Source: Albidovulum sp. bin36
GTDB taxonomy: Bacteria > Pseudomonadota > Alphaproteobacteria > Rhodobacterales > Rhodobacteraceae
DNA: 64,000 nucleotides
Direction: 5' to 3'
NCBI GenBank assembly: GCA_002238565.1
Contig: MPMP01000016.1
Span: 1 to 64,000, forward strand
Position 1 is the stretch's first letter. Each line of letters opens with the position of its first letter. Shown here in pieces: positions 28,201 to 36,630 of the stretch. The position numbers and the translations under genes are program-made. The notes below the pieces were generated by a model that did no database searches, had not been told where the DNA came from, and worked only from the letters and a program-made list of their open reading frames with translations.

Positions 28201-28942
28201 CGTTCACCAGCACGGGAAGGTCGTAGACATCGTCCGGCTCGTCGAACGAAGAAGGGATGTTCAGCGAAAACGCGCCGGAAGCGCCCTCGACCTGGCCTGC
28301 GGCAATCAGCTTGTTGTTTCTCGTGACTACATTGATCACTTCGTTCAATGACGCATCGTAGGATTCCAGCTTGAGCGGATCAATGATCACTTCAAGCATT
28401 TCCTCCCGAAATCCCGACAGGCCGGCTTCCAGAATGGGAGGCAGCGCTTCCAGCTGATCCTTGAGCCCGTTGGCGACGCGAACGAGAGTCCTTTCGGGCA
28501 AGTCGCCGGAAAGCGTCACGACGATTACCGGGAACTCGGAAAAATTGATCTCGGATATCGTCGCTTGATCGGCTCCGTCGGGGAATTCGGCTTGCGCCTT
28601 GTTCAGCCTGTCCCGAACATCGGCAATGGTTTGAGATTTGTCCCACCCGAATTCGAATTCAAGGAAAATTCCGGCGTAGCCCTCCGAGGCCGTCGCATTC
28701 ATCGATGTCAGGCCGTCCAGATCCTTGAGGCGCGTTTCAAGTGGCCTGACGAGCAACTGCTCGCTGTCTTCAGCCGAAATGCCCGGGAAGGGAACCGATA
28801 TATGCAGAGCCGGGACTTCAATGTCGGGCGCGCCTTCCTTGGGCAGGGTGGCGTAGGCCAGCACGCCGGCGGCGATCGAAAGCGCGACCATCGCAAGCAC
28901 CATGCGAGCGTGTCGGGTCGACCAGTCTACGATTCCCGTCAT
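25274..28942 (-). CDS. RND efflux transporter permease with two extra membrane segments
   Basis: A 1222-residue inner-membrane proton-driven exporter of the AcrB/HAE superfamily, starting MTGIVDWSTRHARMVLA. The start (28942) overlaps the adaptor stop by four bases. Typical features include LPKEGAPDIEVP after the first membrane segment, the central bundle with GMLVDSAIVIVE (the proton-relay Asp), and the second-half motif GIVVNNNIVLID. It is about 170-200 residues longer than usual AcrB. An insertion between the halves (about residues 507-564) adds two hydrophobic segments, and the C-terminus carries a hydrophilic extension of roughly 100 residues. The substrate is unknown. Confidence 0.94.
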   Translation of the reverse strand: MTGIVDWSTRHARMVLAMVALSIAAGVLAYATLPKEGAPDIEVPALHISVPFPGISAEDSEQLLVRPLETRLKDLDGLTSMNATASEGYAGIFLEFEFGWDKSQTIADVRDRLNKAQAEFPDGADQATISEINFSEFPVIVVTLSGDLPERTLVRVANGLKDQLEALPPILEAGLSGFREEMLEVIIDPLKLESYDASLNEVINVVTRNNKLIAAGQVEGASGAFSLNIPSSFDEPDDVYDLPVLVNGDRTVTLGELAEIRMTFVDATGTARFDGEKTVAIQVVMRKGSNIIDTAKLVRDETNKIVATWPQELAKSVSLGFAIDRSLNVESMVNQLESSVITAIAIVMIVVLAVLGTRSALLVGFAIPTSFLLCFALLALLNVSISNIVMFGLILAVGMLVDSAIVIVELADRKVKEGTGPMAAYAQAAKRMFWPIVSSTATTLCAFLPMLFWPGVAGEFMGMLPVTLIFVLSASLFVALVFLPVLGGVTGRVARVLTRVSESLKRLHILLRLLFISLFGAAMFGGALTILNPPEPFKAFGLVGSLPGSIIFVLASAAFFIGINSIEYRKRPTRVRRQDGRTLFGYFIGFIVKNPVMPLITVAVVAGAVGTTFFYYSKNNYGVEFFTDAEPEQAKIYVRARGNLSVEEQDRFVRSVEELVNGAEGIGATFAFAGKGGLANLGGSGGPTDSVGEIQIEFDLWETRQEIGGRVTNAKNIVEDLRESTKEVAGIIPEIDTLRSGPARGKPLHLRLVGSNWEELLEATEAIRSEFQNTDGIELVVDSRPLPGIDWQIEIDVEKAGKFGASVDQIGAVFQMLTHGIFLDTMRIEGADDEIEIRLRLPEEDRLLSTFDRLSLQTNSGLVPLSNFTEIRPVKQLAQIQRSEESRYIDIKAGVETSQFNVNERIGHLTNWLENEAELPNSVSWKWTGTQEDQNETQQFLIYAFLGALGLMFAILLAQFNSFYASILVLAVVVFSVAGALLGMIVMQQPFSIIMTGTGIVALAGIVVNNNIVLIDTYQEYSAIMPKLEAIVKTTEVRLRPVFLTTITTMAGLTPMMFGISLDLFGGGYTIGAPASLWWVQLATAVVFGLGVATVMTLVFTPSMLAIKIWAVKGAYSFSNLLAVLLLGKSSRLARDRRLRKAFAASKASQLLWDEFNWADPAAEHRPDDIQEDAAAAAKDRDAFRPIEIAAWQSRIAEAKTARVQNDEDESGEPNFPYRAAE

Positions 28943-30096
28943 GTGGGGGACGCCCGGTAGGTTACAAGAACGGGGGTGCCCTCGGTAACGAATTCCTGCC
29001 CGGCTACGATTACGTTTGCTTGATCGGGCAGGCCGGAGATCCAAATGCCGTCAATCGTGTCGCGAATAATCCTAACCGGCGAAAATTGCGCAATGTCGTT
29101 TTCGACCGTTCTGACGCCCAGAATCCCCTGGTTGTTCAGCGTCAGCGCGGACTGCGGTATGAAATGACCGCGTTCGCGCTTGGTGACGATGCTGATTTCA
29201 ACCGTGCTGCCATCCCTTATGGACAGGTCGGCGTTAGGAACTTCGACCTCGATGCGAAATGTTCTCGTCGCGCTGTCGGCGGAACGCGAAATAAAGGTCA
29301 GCTTGCCTGAGACCGAACGACCGTTGAGCAGGGCGGCCGACACGTCCAATCCCGAGTTCAGACTGTCGACCTGAGATTCCGAAACGAAGCCAACGAGCCT
29401 TATAGGATCAAGTTGAACGATGCGGGCGCAGAGCGACCCGGGCTGCAGGAGCGAGCCGATTTCGGCGGCGTCGCTTTCGAGCAGCCCGTCGAACGGAGCG
29501 GCGATTTTCAAACGCTTCAATTCGAGGGACGCTCTTTCGACCGCGGCTTCCGACGTCTTGAGCGCCGCGCGGTCCGCGACAACCTTGGTTTCCGTAGCGA
29601 AACCCTCTTTCACGAGCTTCGACGATATCGACAAATTCGACCGCGCCTCCACGAGGCGCGCCTCGGCTTCCGCCAGCGCGGCCTTCCGAGCTCCCGCGTC
29701 CAACTCGCATATGATCTGTCCGCCGCGGACGAGCGAGCCTTTGCGCTTCGGTTCTGAAATAACGAGCCCGGCGATTTCGGACTTCAGGTCGACAATGCGC
29801 GTCGCTTCCGTTTTTCCGCCGAGCACGATCCGGGATTCGACATCTCGGGAAACGGACTGCATCGCCAGCACCCTAACCAAGTCGCGGCCGTCGCTTTTAT
29901 CGGCATCGTCCGCGACGGCTTCCTGGTCGGCGGAATTCCCGGTTGAAGCCTTCGCCGAGACTTGGCTGGGAATTTCACGTCCGACAAGTCCGAACAGCCA
30001 CTCGCGTTCCAGCACGATCGCATATAGCGCCGCCGAAGCTACAATAGCTGTAATGATCGGTGCGAGCCGCAATTTTGAAATCCGGCGTAATGGCAA
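28939..30096 (-). CDS. RND efflux membrane-fusion (periplasmic adaptor) protein
   Basis: A 385-residue HlyD/AcrA-family adaptor. A membrane anchor lies at about residues 11-31, followed by an acidic linker. The barrel-sandwich halves are SEIAGLVISEPKRKGSLVRGG and KIAAPFDGLLESDAAEIGSLL, with a coiled-coil hairpin between them and a beta-barrel domain after. It is the first gene of a two-gene operon with the RND permease. No outer-membrane channel gene is nearby, so a shared TolC-type channel is inferred. Confidence 0.94.
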   Translation of the reverse strand: MPLRRISKLRLAPIITAIVASAALYAIVLEREWLFGLVGREIPSQVSAKASTGNSADQEAVADDADKSDGRDLVRVLAMQSVSRDVESRIVLGGKTEATRIVDLKSEIAGLVISEPKRKGSLVRGGQIICELDAGARKAALAEAEARLVEARSNLSISSKLVKEGFATETKVVADRAALKTSEAAVERASLELKRLKIAAPFDGLLESDAAEIGSLLQPGSLCARIVQLDPIRLVGFVSESQVDSLNSGLDVSAALLNGRSVSGKLTFISRSADSATRTFRIEVEVPNADLSIRDGSTVEISIVTKRERGHFIPQSALTLNNQGILGVRTVENDIAQFSPVRIIRDTIDGIWISGLPDQANVIVAGQEFVTEGTPVLVTYRASPT

Positions 30097-30458
30097 TTAT
30101 TGCCCGTCCATCCAATTAAAGTAATTCTATAGGAAAAAGAATCAAGGATTTCCGACGCTGAAATGCAATAGATTTGACAATTGTAAATTATTTCAACGAT
30201 TCTTATGCGTTAAAGCACTTCCAGCAAGGAATTGAATGTGCTTTCAGAATTCCGAGTCGACCGCGCATTGGAATCGCGACTCGGTAATCGCCGCTAGCCC
30301 GGGACGCGAAACTGAAAACTTCGTTTTCGGGGAAGGTCGCTCGAGATCGGGGCGAACGCGGCGGCGCAATATTTTCAAGTTTCGTTTCGGCGTGCTATTG
30401 CAGTTGGCATCGGAACCGAATTTCCGGTAAAGGATTGTCGTCATTCCCGGAGGCTAAC
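30097..30458. promoter_or_regulatory. divergent promoter region, RND operon and yfgM-like gene
   Basis: A 362-base gap between divergently transcribed units. It has a markedly AT-rich core at about 30100-30240. TTGACA at 30174-30179 is a good -35 match for the + strand but lacks a clear -10 at 17 bases. On the minus strand TTGAAA followed 18 bases later by TCTATT is a plausible promoter for the RND operon. These are visual matches only. Confidence 0.3.
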
Positions 30459-31139
30459 GTGAGTAATACCGATTCATTTATTTCCGAAGTCACTGAAGAA
30501 GTTCGGCGCGACAAGCTTTATTCCAAGTTCCGCAAGTACGGGTGGATTGGAGTCGTTGCGATTGTCGCCATTGTCGCATCGGCCGGCTATCGAGAGTGGA
30601 GCATTTCCAATGACCGCGCGGCAGCCGAGGCTCTAGGCGATGCGATGTTCGAAGCTCTGGCGGCGGACGACGCCGGTCTAGGAGCGTCGAAGCTTGTCTC
30701 GCTAAACGCGGATTCGGCGGGCGCCAAGGCAATCGTCGGCTTGATCGCCGCATCCAGATTCGTTGAAGCCGGTGACCGGCAATCCGCTCTCGATGAACTT
30801 GGCAAGGTTGCGGACAACGCGGAAATCCCCGCTGTTTACCGAGACTTGGCCCGACTGCATTCGGTTGCGATTCAGGGCCGCTCCCTGGAACCGGACGAGA
30901 GGCTGGCGCTATTGGAGCCGCTCAGCGCCCAGGGCGAGCCATATTCGGTTTTGGCCATGGAGCAATCCGCCTATGCTCTGATTGACCGGGGCGACAGGGA
31001 ACGGGCCGCCGAATTGTTCGAAGAAATACTTGCAGCGGATATTCCTCCAACCATGGCGCGAAGGATTCAAAATATTTTGATCGCGCTGGGGCGGAATCCG
31101 ATTGCGGGCGATCTAGGAGGATCCGGCGCATCCAACTAG
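30459..31139 (+). CDS. YfgM-like ancillary SecYEG/periplasmic chaperone protein
   Basis: A 226-residue inner-membrane protein with a short cytoplasmic N-terminus, one membrane segment (about residues 29-45) and TPR-like helical repeats facing the periplasm. GTG 30459 is chosen because GGAGG (30449-30453) lies five bases upstream and the product starts (M)SNTDSFISEVTEEVRRDK, the usual alphaproteobacterial N-terminus; an upstream ATG at 30435 lacks this support. It precedes bamB and der, the same order as yfgM-bamB-der in other proteobacteria. Confidence 0.88.
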   Translation: MSNTDSFISEVTEEVRRDKLYSKFRKYGWIGVVAIVAIVASAGYREWSISNDRAAAEALGDAMFEALAADDAGLGASKLVSLNADSAGAKAIVGLIAASRFVEAGDRQSALDELGKVADNAEIPAVYRDLARLHSVAIQGRSLEPDERLALLEPLSAQGEPYSVLAMEQSAYALIDRGDRERAAELFEEILAADIPPTMARRIQNILIALGRNPIAGDLGGSGASN

Positions 31140-31183
31140 TTCGCGAGACGATTCCGGAATTCTAAACGAATGGATCCGATAAA

Positions 31184-32635
31184 GTGAAAAATGCTGCGAT
31201 AATGCTCGCTACCGGACTGGCGCTTGCAGCGTCCGGCTGTTCCGAACCTGAAATTATCCTAGACGGAGACCGGTATGATACGCGCGCTCCGGTCGAAGAA
31301 ATCATGGAGACGATTACCGAAGAGGAGGCGCGCGCCTATCGCCAAAAGGAAAGGGAGGGCGATCCGGGGTTTTTCGATCGGCTTTCGGCCACGACCAGCA
31401 ACCTGGTTCCGGAATGGCTCGGAGGGGGCGAAAGACGGCAAATAATTCGCAAGGGGATTCGCCAAAAGACTCCGGTGCCGCTGGAAATCAGGCCGCAAGT
31501 GAGGAATGCAAGCTGGACGCACGCCAACGGCACTCCCGAACATAGAAATGCGCATCTCGCCCTCAACCCGAATTTCAAGTTGGCGTGGAAGGCTCGGGTC
31601 GGCGCCAGCAGCGAAAGGCGCAATAGGATAACGTCGGATCCGATCGTCGTTGGAAATCGTATTTTCGTCATGGATTCCAAATCGCGCCTGACGGCGCTGT
31701 CGACGTCGGGAAAGGCCGTTTGGTCCATTAGCCTGGTTCCCGCCGGCGAAAGTTCGGCGGATGCGGGCGGCGGAGGATTGGCGTTCGGCAACGGCGTGCT
31801 TTATGCGGCGACCGGATACGGCAACGTCCATGCCTTGAATCCGGAAAACGGGCGCCAGTACTGGAAGCAGTTCTTGGGCATCGCGCCGTATTCGGCCCCG
31901 ACCGTGGTGGGCGACCGGGTGATCGTCGTAACCAAGGACAGCAGGGCCTGGGCGATCGGCCGGAACGGGCGGCTGAACTGGTCGGCTTTCGGGGCCGAAG
32001 CTTCGGCTAGCCTCGCAGGAGGAGCGAGTCCGGCGGCATTGGGCGAGGGTGCCCTCATTCCGTTCCCTTCAGGCGAATTGGTGTCGGTGGATTCTTCCGG
32101 TTCCGTGAAATGGGCGAGAGTCGTGTCGGGACGCAGCAAGCTCCAGTCGCGAGCCGCGATCAGCGGCGTTACAGGCGATCCGGTTGTGGACGGAGAAATC
32201 GTGTACGCGGGCAATCAAGCCAACGCTACTACTGCGTTTTCGGTGGAGACTGGACAGCAGCTTTGGACTTACAACGAAGGATCCTACGGACCGGTCTGGC
32301 CTGAAGGGAATTCAGTTTTCCTAGTTACAGACTCCTCAAGGCTGAACAGGCTCGACGCGTCAAGCGGCAGGATAATCTGGAGCACGCCGCTGCCGAGATA
32401 CAAGACAAGCCGTACATCCAAGCAGGCGGCCGTATATTCTCATTTCGGCCCGATCCTGGCGGGAGGGCTGCTCATTGTTCCTTCCAGCGAAGGCGTTATA
32501 CGGTGCTTTGATCCCGTAACGGGCGAAGTCGCGAGAACCGTGAGGATCGAGTCCGGCGCCGCAACCGATCCCGTCGTTGCGAACGGCGTACTCTACATCG
32601 TCAACCAAGACGGCGAACTGGTTGCGTACAAATAG
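31184..32635 (+). CDS. bamB: outer-membrane protein assembly lipoprotein BamB
   Basis: A 483-residue lipoprotein of the BAM complex. GTG start, then a short signal peptide ending LALAASGC, the lipidated Cys. The rest is an eight-bladed PQQ-type beta-propeller with repeated segments such as RIFVMDSKSRLTALSTSGKAVW and GVLYAATGYGNVHALNPENG. An acidic linker of about 90 residues separates the Cys from the propeller, longer than in E. coli BamB. It lies between the yfgM-like gene and der. Confidence 0.93.
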   Translation: MKNAAIMLATGLALAASGCSEPEIILDGDRYDTRAPVEEIMETITEEEARAYRQKEREGDPGFFDRLSATTSNLVPEWLGGGERRQIIRKGIRQKTPVPLEIRPQVRNASWTHANGTPEHRNAHLALNPNFKLAWKARVGASSERRNRITSDPIVVGNRIFVMDSKSRLTALSTSGKAVWSISLVPAGESSADAGGGGLAFGNGVLYAATGYGNVHALNPENGRQYWKQFLGIAPYSAPTVVGDRVIVVTKDSRAWAIGRNGRLNWSAFGAEASASLAGGASPAALGEGALIPFPSGELVSVDSSGSVKWARVVSGRSKLQSRAAISGVTGDPVVDGEIVYAGNQANATTAFSVETGQQLWTYNEGSYGPVWPEGNSVFLVTDSSRLNRLDASSGRIIWSTPLPRYKTSRTSKQAAVYSHFGPILAGGLLIVPSSEGVIRCFDPVTGEVARTVRIESGAATDPVVANGVLYIVNQDGELVAYK

Positions 32636-32675
32636 AACGGCCAAGACACTCCCGCTCTAGTCCGAAGCGTCTTGC

Positions 32676-34073
32676 ATGACATTCTCTCTGGCAATCGTCG
32701 GCCGGCCCAATGTCGGCAAATCGACCTTGTTCAACAGGCTGGTCGGCAAGCGCCTCGCGCTCGTCAGCGACGAGCCGGGCGTCACTCGGGACTATCGGGA
32801 AGGAATGGGCAGGATCGGCGACCTTCGGTTCGCCGTTATCGATACGGCCGGACTGGGCGCGTCGAGCGACGCTGGATTCGGCGCACGGATGCGGGAATTG
32901 ACCGAGCAGGCTATCGCGTCGTCGGATGCCTGCCTATTTCTGGTCGATGCGAGGGCGGGAATACTCGCTGCGGACCGGCTGATCGCAGATCTGGTTCGAA
33001 AGAAGGCAAAGCGCATCGTGATCGCGGCGAACAAGATCGAGGGCAGCGCCGGAGACGAGGGCTTCCGCGAAGCGTTTGAACTTGGTTTGGGGGAGCCGAT
33101 CGGGATTTCCGCCGAGCACGGCGAAGGAATGGGAGAGCTTTACGCGGCGCTCCTGCCGATCGCACGGCAGCACGATAGCAAGCTGGGCCAGCCTGAAACG
33201 CATGTTCCGATCGATCCCAACGACGCAAGCGCGGCAAATTTTCCGGGGGCGGACAGGCCCTTGCAAATCGCGGTAATCGGCCGACCCAACTCGGGCAAGT
33301 CGACCTTAATTAACCGAATCCTTGGCGAGGAACGGCTATTGACCGGATCCGAAGCCGGCCTTACCCGCGATTCAATCTACGTGTCGCTGAACTGGAATGG
33401 CACGCCCGTTCGAATATTCGATACGGCCGGCATGCGCAGGCGCGCAAAAATTCACGAAAAGCTCGAGCGCCTGTCAGTTGCCGACGGCCTGCGGTCGGTC
33501 CGATTCGCCGAGGTTGCCGTAATCTTGCTGGATGCCGGAGAACCGTTCCTTCAGCAGGATTTGCGTCTTGCCGACCTCGCCGAAAGAGAGGGGCGCGCCG
33601 TCGCGGTCGCCGTCAACAAGTGGGATCTGGTTCGCAAGCGAAAGAAAACCATGGAGTCTCTCAGAACGGAATTCGAAGCGTCTCTGCCGCAGATTCGAGG
33701 TGCGCCGCTGGTACCGGTTTCCGCCAGGACCGGCTTCGGTCTGGATGAACTCCACGGTGCAATCACGGAATCGTGGAAGATTTGGAATATGAGATTGGCG
33801 ACCGGGCCATTGAATCGTTGGCTGGCAGGAATGATCGAAGCCCATCCCCCGCCGGCTCCGGGCGGAAGAAGAATTCGGTTGCGCTACATTGCGCAAGTCA
33901 ATGCGCGCCCGCCCGGATTCGTGCTCATGTGCTCCAAGCCGCGCAATCTGCCGCGAACCTATCTACGCTATTTGGCCAACGGAATTAGAGAGGAATTCGG
34001 GCTCAAGGGCACGCCGCTAAGATTCTTCGTTAGGTCTCAGGCAGAGAAGAATCCCTATGCGGGCAAGCGTTAG
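32676..34073 (+). CDS. der: ribosome-assembly GTPase Der (EngA)
   Basis: A 465-residue GTPase with two tandem G domains needed for 50S ribosome maturation. First P-loop GRPNVGKST (about residues 9-17) with DTAGLG; second P-loop GRPNSGKST (about 207-215) with DTAGMRRR; a KH-like C-terminal domain ends the protein. NKWD in the second domain and NKIE in the first supply guanine specificity. It follows bamB and is convergent with the exonuclease gene, 23 bases apart. Confidence 0.97.
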   Translation: MTFSLAIVGRPNVGKSTLFNRLVGKRLALVSDEPGVTRDYREGMGRIGDLRFAVIDTAGLGASSDAGFGARMRELTEQAIASSDACLFLVDARAGILAADRLIADLVRKKAKRIVIAANKIEGSAGDEGFREAFELGLGEPIGISAEHGEGMGELYAALLPIARQHDSKLGQPETHVPIDPNDASAANFPGADRPLQIAVIGRPNSGKSTLINRILGEERLLTGSEAGLTRDSIYVSLNWNGTPVRIFDTAGMRRRAKIHEKLERLSVADGLRSVRFAEVAVILLDAGEPFLQQDLRLADLAEREGRAVAVAVNKWDLVRKRKKTMESLRTEFEASLPQIRGAPLVPVSARTGFGLDELHGAITESWKIWNMRLATGPLNRWLAGMIEAHPPPAPGGRRIRLRYIAQVNARPPGFVLMCSKPRNLPRTYLRYLANGIREEFGLKGTPLRFFVRSQAEKNPYAGKR

Positions 34074-34096
34074 GGAAATCGACGGCGGGGCGCGCC

Positions 34097-34972
34097 TCAA
34101 CGAAAGCGTTCGCTCGCGTCTTGCGGAGTGATTCGCGCTCGCGCGCCGCCATTCTTGTAGAGCCCGTTAAGGAAAGTTTTTTCCCGGTCGATTTGGTCGA
34201 CGGAGATTTCCCTCGACCAGTAGCGATTGCCGGCGTTCCAGCGATAGCCTCGCAGCCTCAGCGCGTCTTTCTGCTGGAACGGGCTGCCTATGGCATCTAT
34301 CACCGCGATGCCGGATTCGGCCTTATTCAAGAGTTCCAGCATTTGACCGGGGTGCAGATGCATTAGCCAAACCGTTGCGCCCACGTCAGTCATCGCATTG
34401 TGCCCGGTATAGAAATATCCGGACGACGAAAGCAGCTGCTCCAGCGCATGCGACCTGAATCCGGCTTTTTGCCAGTCGGGATCCTTCAGCGTGCATCCCC
34501 ACTTCAAGGCTTTGCACTTCGGAAACCGCCTGTCGAAAAACGGCCTGTCGAAGGAAGCGTTATGGGCGAGAACAAGCGGTTGCCCGTTAAGAATCCGCTC
34601 GATCTTGCCGGCGTCGAAGGACTGTCCCTTGAGATCGGAATCGGAAATTCCGGTTAGCGATTTTATATTTTCAGGCAGCGGAGCTCCCGGATCCTCGAAC
34701 ATTGTGCAATGATCCGAGATGCGCAGGATATTCCCTGTTTGCCGATCGCAGTACGCGGTAATAATCGCTATCTGAATCACTTTGTCTCTGGCTTTATCGA
34801 GTCCGGTCGTTTCCAAGTCCATAAAGGCGACGAACGCTTCCGACTGGCTTTCGCCTCGGCTTTCCGAGAACGTTTCGCCCGCCCAAAATTCGGGAACCCG
34901 GCGCTGGAGGCGGAAATTTTCAGGGGATTCCATGATTTCGGGGATCAATTCCAAGGGAAATATGTCCGGCAT
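34097..34972 (-). CDS. DEDDh 3'-5' exonuclease (DNA polymerase III epsilon-like) with extra C-terminal domain
   Basis: A 291-residue nuclease. ATG 34972 has CGGAG eight bases upstream. ExoI is FMDLETTGLD, ExoII is LAHNASFDRPFF and ExoIII is GHNAMTDVGAT, so the acidic residues and His are present. After about residue 220 an extra domain contains KDALRLRGYRWNAGNRYWSREI, a Trp/Arg-rich motif I recall from a subset of epsilon-like exonucleases. The housekeeping DnaQ usually lacks it, so this is probably a repair or processing nuclease. Confidence 0.88.
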   Translation of the reverse strand: MPDIFPLELIPEIMESPENFRLQRRVPEFWAGETFSESRGESQSEAFVAFMDLETTGLDKARDKVIQIAIITAYCDRQTGNILRISDHCTMFEDPGAPLPENIKSLTGISDSDLKGQSFDAGKIERILNGQPLVLAHNASFDRPFFDRRFPKCKALKWGCTLKDPDWQKAGFRSHALEQLLSSSGYFYTGHNAMTDVGATVWLMHLHPGQMLELLNKAESGIAVIDAIGSPFQQKDALRLRGYRWNAGNRYWSREISVDQIDREKTFLNGLYKNGGARARITPQDASERFR

Positions 34973-35136
34973 TTAAAAGTCTCCGCTTCAGTCCCCGGTA
35001 GCTTTATGTCAGTTGCGCGCCTGCTGCAACAATTGCCGCGAACCGGCCAACGAGGCGCTATTCACTGCCCGCCGATTCAGCCGCCGCCCGAGTGGCTGCG
35101 CAAAGGACGCTTGACGCAGGCCCGCATTCGGCATTC

Positions 35137-35814
35137 TCAGAAAACCGTTTCCACGAGTCGCCGGGCTTCCTCGTTCGGACGAGTTAGCGCGGAATGGTCC
35201 TCTCCGGGAAAAAATCGCTTGCGCGTCGCGGTCGGCATGGACCGCGGCCTGAAAATTTCGATGCGGGGACCGATTCGCCTGGCTTCGCGCTGCCAGCTCC
35301 TCGCCAAAGCGATCTGGGCGGCTTTCGTGCTGCCATAGGCGCCAAAGAATTTTTGCCCCGCCCGATCGTCCTCGAAGAAAACGGCAACTCCGAAATCGGA
35401 CTCGCGAAGCGGGGTATTTGCCATGGCGATTAGATTCGCGGTCGCCAATACGTTGGTTTGCACCGAAAGCCCGAGTTCTCCGGGGTCGCCGTGCGCGGCA
35501 GGAGAAAGCGGAGCGGCGTAAACGGCCGCATGGACAAGCATATCGATCTTGCCCCATCGTTCTTGAACGCTCCGGAATATTCCCGCAACCGCGCCGCTGT
35601 CGGTAATGTCGGCTTCAGCTATTGTCATCGCGCCCTTCGACGACCGGATTCTGTCGTCTATTTCCTGGAGAGCTCCGCCGCTTCGCGCTATTCCGATTAT
35701 CTGGACGCCTCGGTTAGCGAGTTCTATCGCCACCGCGGCCCCGAGCCCCCTCGATGCGCCGGTCACCATTGCGACCCGGCCGGTTAGGCTTCGGGAAGTC
35801 GAACCGTTCTGCAT
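35137..35814 (-). CDS. short-chain dehydrogenase/reductase
   Basis: A 225-residue SDR, slightly short. The cofactor loop is GASRGLG (about residues 18-24) and the active-site YxxxK is present as YGSTK. The usual NNAG is replaced by VHAAV. The substrate is unknown; in Rhodobacterales an SDR of this type often follows purF in the radA-cvpA-purF cluster, which would explain its place here although purF itself is missing. Confidence 0.85.
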   Translation of the reverse strand: MQNGSTSRSLTGRVAMVTGASRGLGAAVAIELANRGVQIIGIARSGGALQEIDDRIRSSKGAMTIAEADITDSGAVAGIFRSVQERWGKIDMLVHAAVYAAPLSPAAHGDPGELGLSVQTNVLATANLIAMANTPLRESDFGVAVFFEDDRAGQKFFGAYGSTKAAQIALARSWQREARRIGPRIEIFRPRSMPTATRKRFFPGEDHSALTRPNEEARRLVETVF

Positions 35815-36041
35815 TTTAACTTCGCGATCCCTTCGTTTTTTAAAATTTATGCTTCGTCCCGAAACGAATAGCAGCGGCGAATTTCTCCGTTGATTTATCC
35901 CGCTGCCGGCAAATTCACAGGAGTTCGAATTTCAATGCTTGTTCGAGACGGCAAGCAACCGGTCGCGCGGCGCCGAGGTAAATGAGTCGAGCTTATCCTA
36001 ATCCGCATCGACCGGTCGCGTGCGAAAAGCTTTCCGCCGCT

Positions 36042-36611
36042 TTAAATCGCTACTATAGACCTGCACTGTTCCATCAAGTTTTGATAGGTCTGTTCGATCA
36101 GGCTCGGGGCATCGCTCGGGAGCCGTGCTTCTATATATTCCTTCACGCTGGCGAGCAGCTGCTGAGATTCGGAATCGTCTATGATCGCGAGCGCTTGGTC
36201 CGCAGGCAGTACCAAGTCGTTCAGAATTAGAATTATCGCAACCAGAAACACGCCGCGCACCACGCCAAAAATGAAGCCGGCAACCTTGTCGACCGCGCTG
36301 ACCGCGGGTAGACGGGCCAAATACGAAAAAAACGACGAAACAATCGAAAACAGAACGAGGCAGACCGCGAAAAGTAGTATGAATGCTCCGATTATCGCGA
36401 GTTCGCAACTACCGCCGAGAATGTCGCCCACATATGGAAGATTGGCCACAAACGGAGCTGCAGACGGCGCCAGCACATAGGCTGCGACCGCAGCGACGAC
36501 CCAGCCCAAAATCGACATTATTTCGCGAATGAATCCGCGACTAAATGCCAGGAAGGCGGAAAAAAATACGATTAAGGCCGCCAAGCCGTCAAATAGGTTT
36601 AAACCGTCCAT
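36042..36611 (-). CDS. cvpA: CvpA family inner-membrane protein
   Basis: A 189-residue protein with four hydrophobic segments. FSRGFIREIMSILGWVVAA and KVAGFIFGVVRGVFLVAIIL are typical CvpA motifs. The family takes part in envelope homeostasis and, in E. coli, colicin V production. It starts 19 bases after radA. The neighbouring purF found in many genomes is absent: 227 bases of apparently non-coding DNA follow before the SDR. Confidence 0.93.
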   Translation of the reverse strand: MDGLNLFDGLAALIVFFSAFLAFSRGFIREIMSILGWVVAAVAAYVLAPSAAPFVANLPYVGDILGGSCELAIIGAFILLFAVCLVLFSIVSSFFSYLARLPAVSAVDKVAGFIFGVVRGVFLVAIILILNDLVLPADQALAIIDDSESQQLLASVKEYIEARLPSDAPSLIEQTYQNLMEQCRSIVAI

Positions 36612-36630
36612 TTATGCCACAATTTGAATC

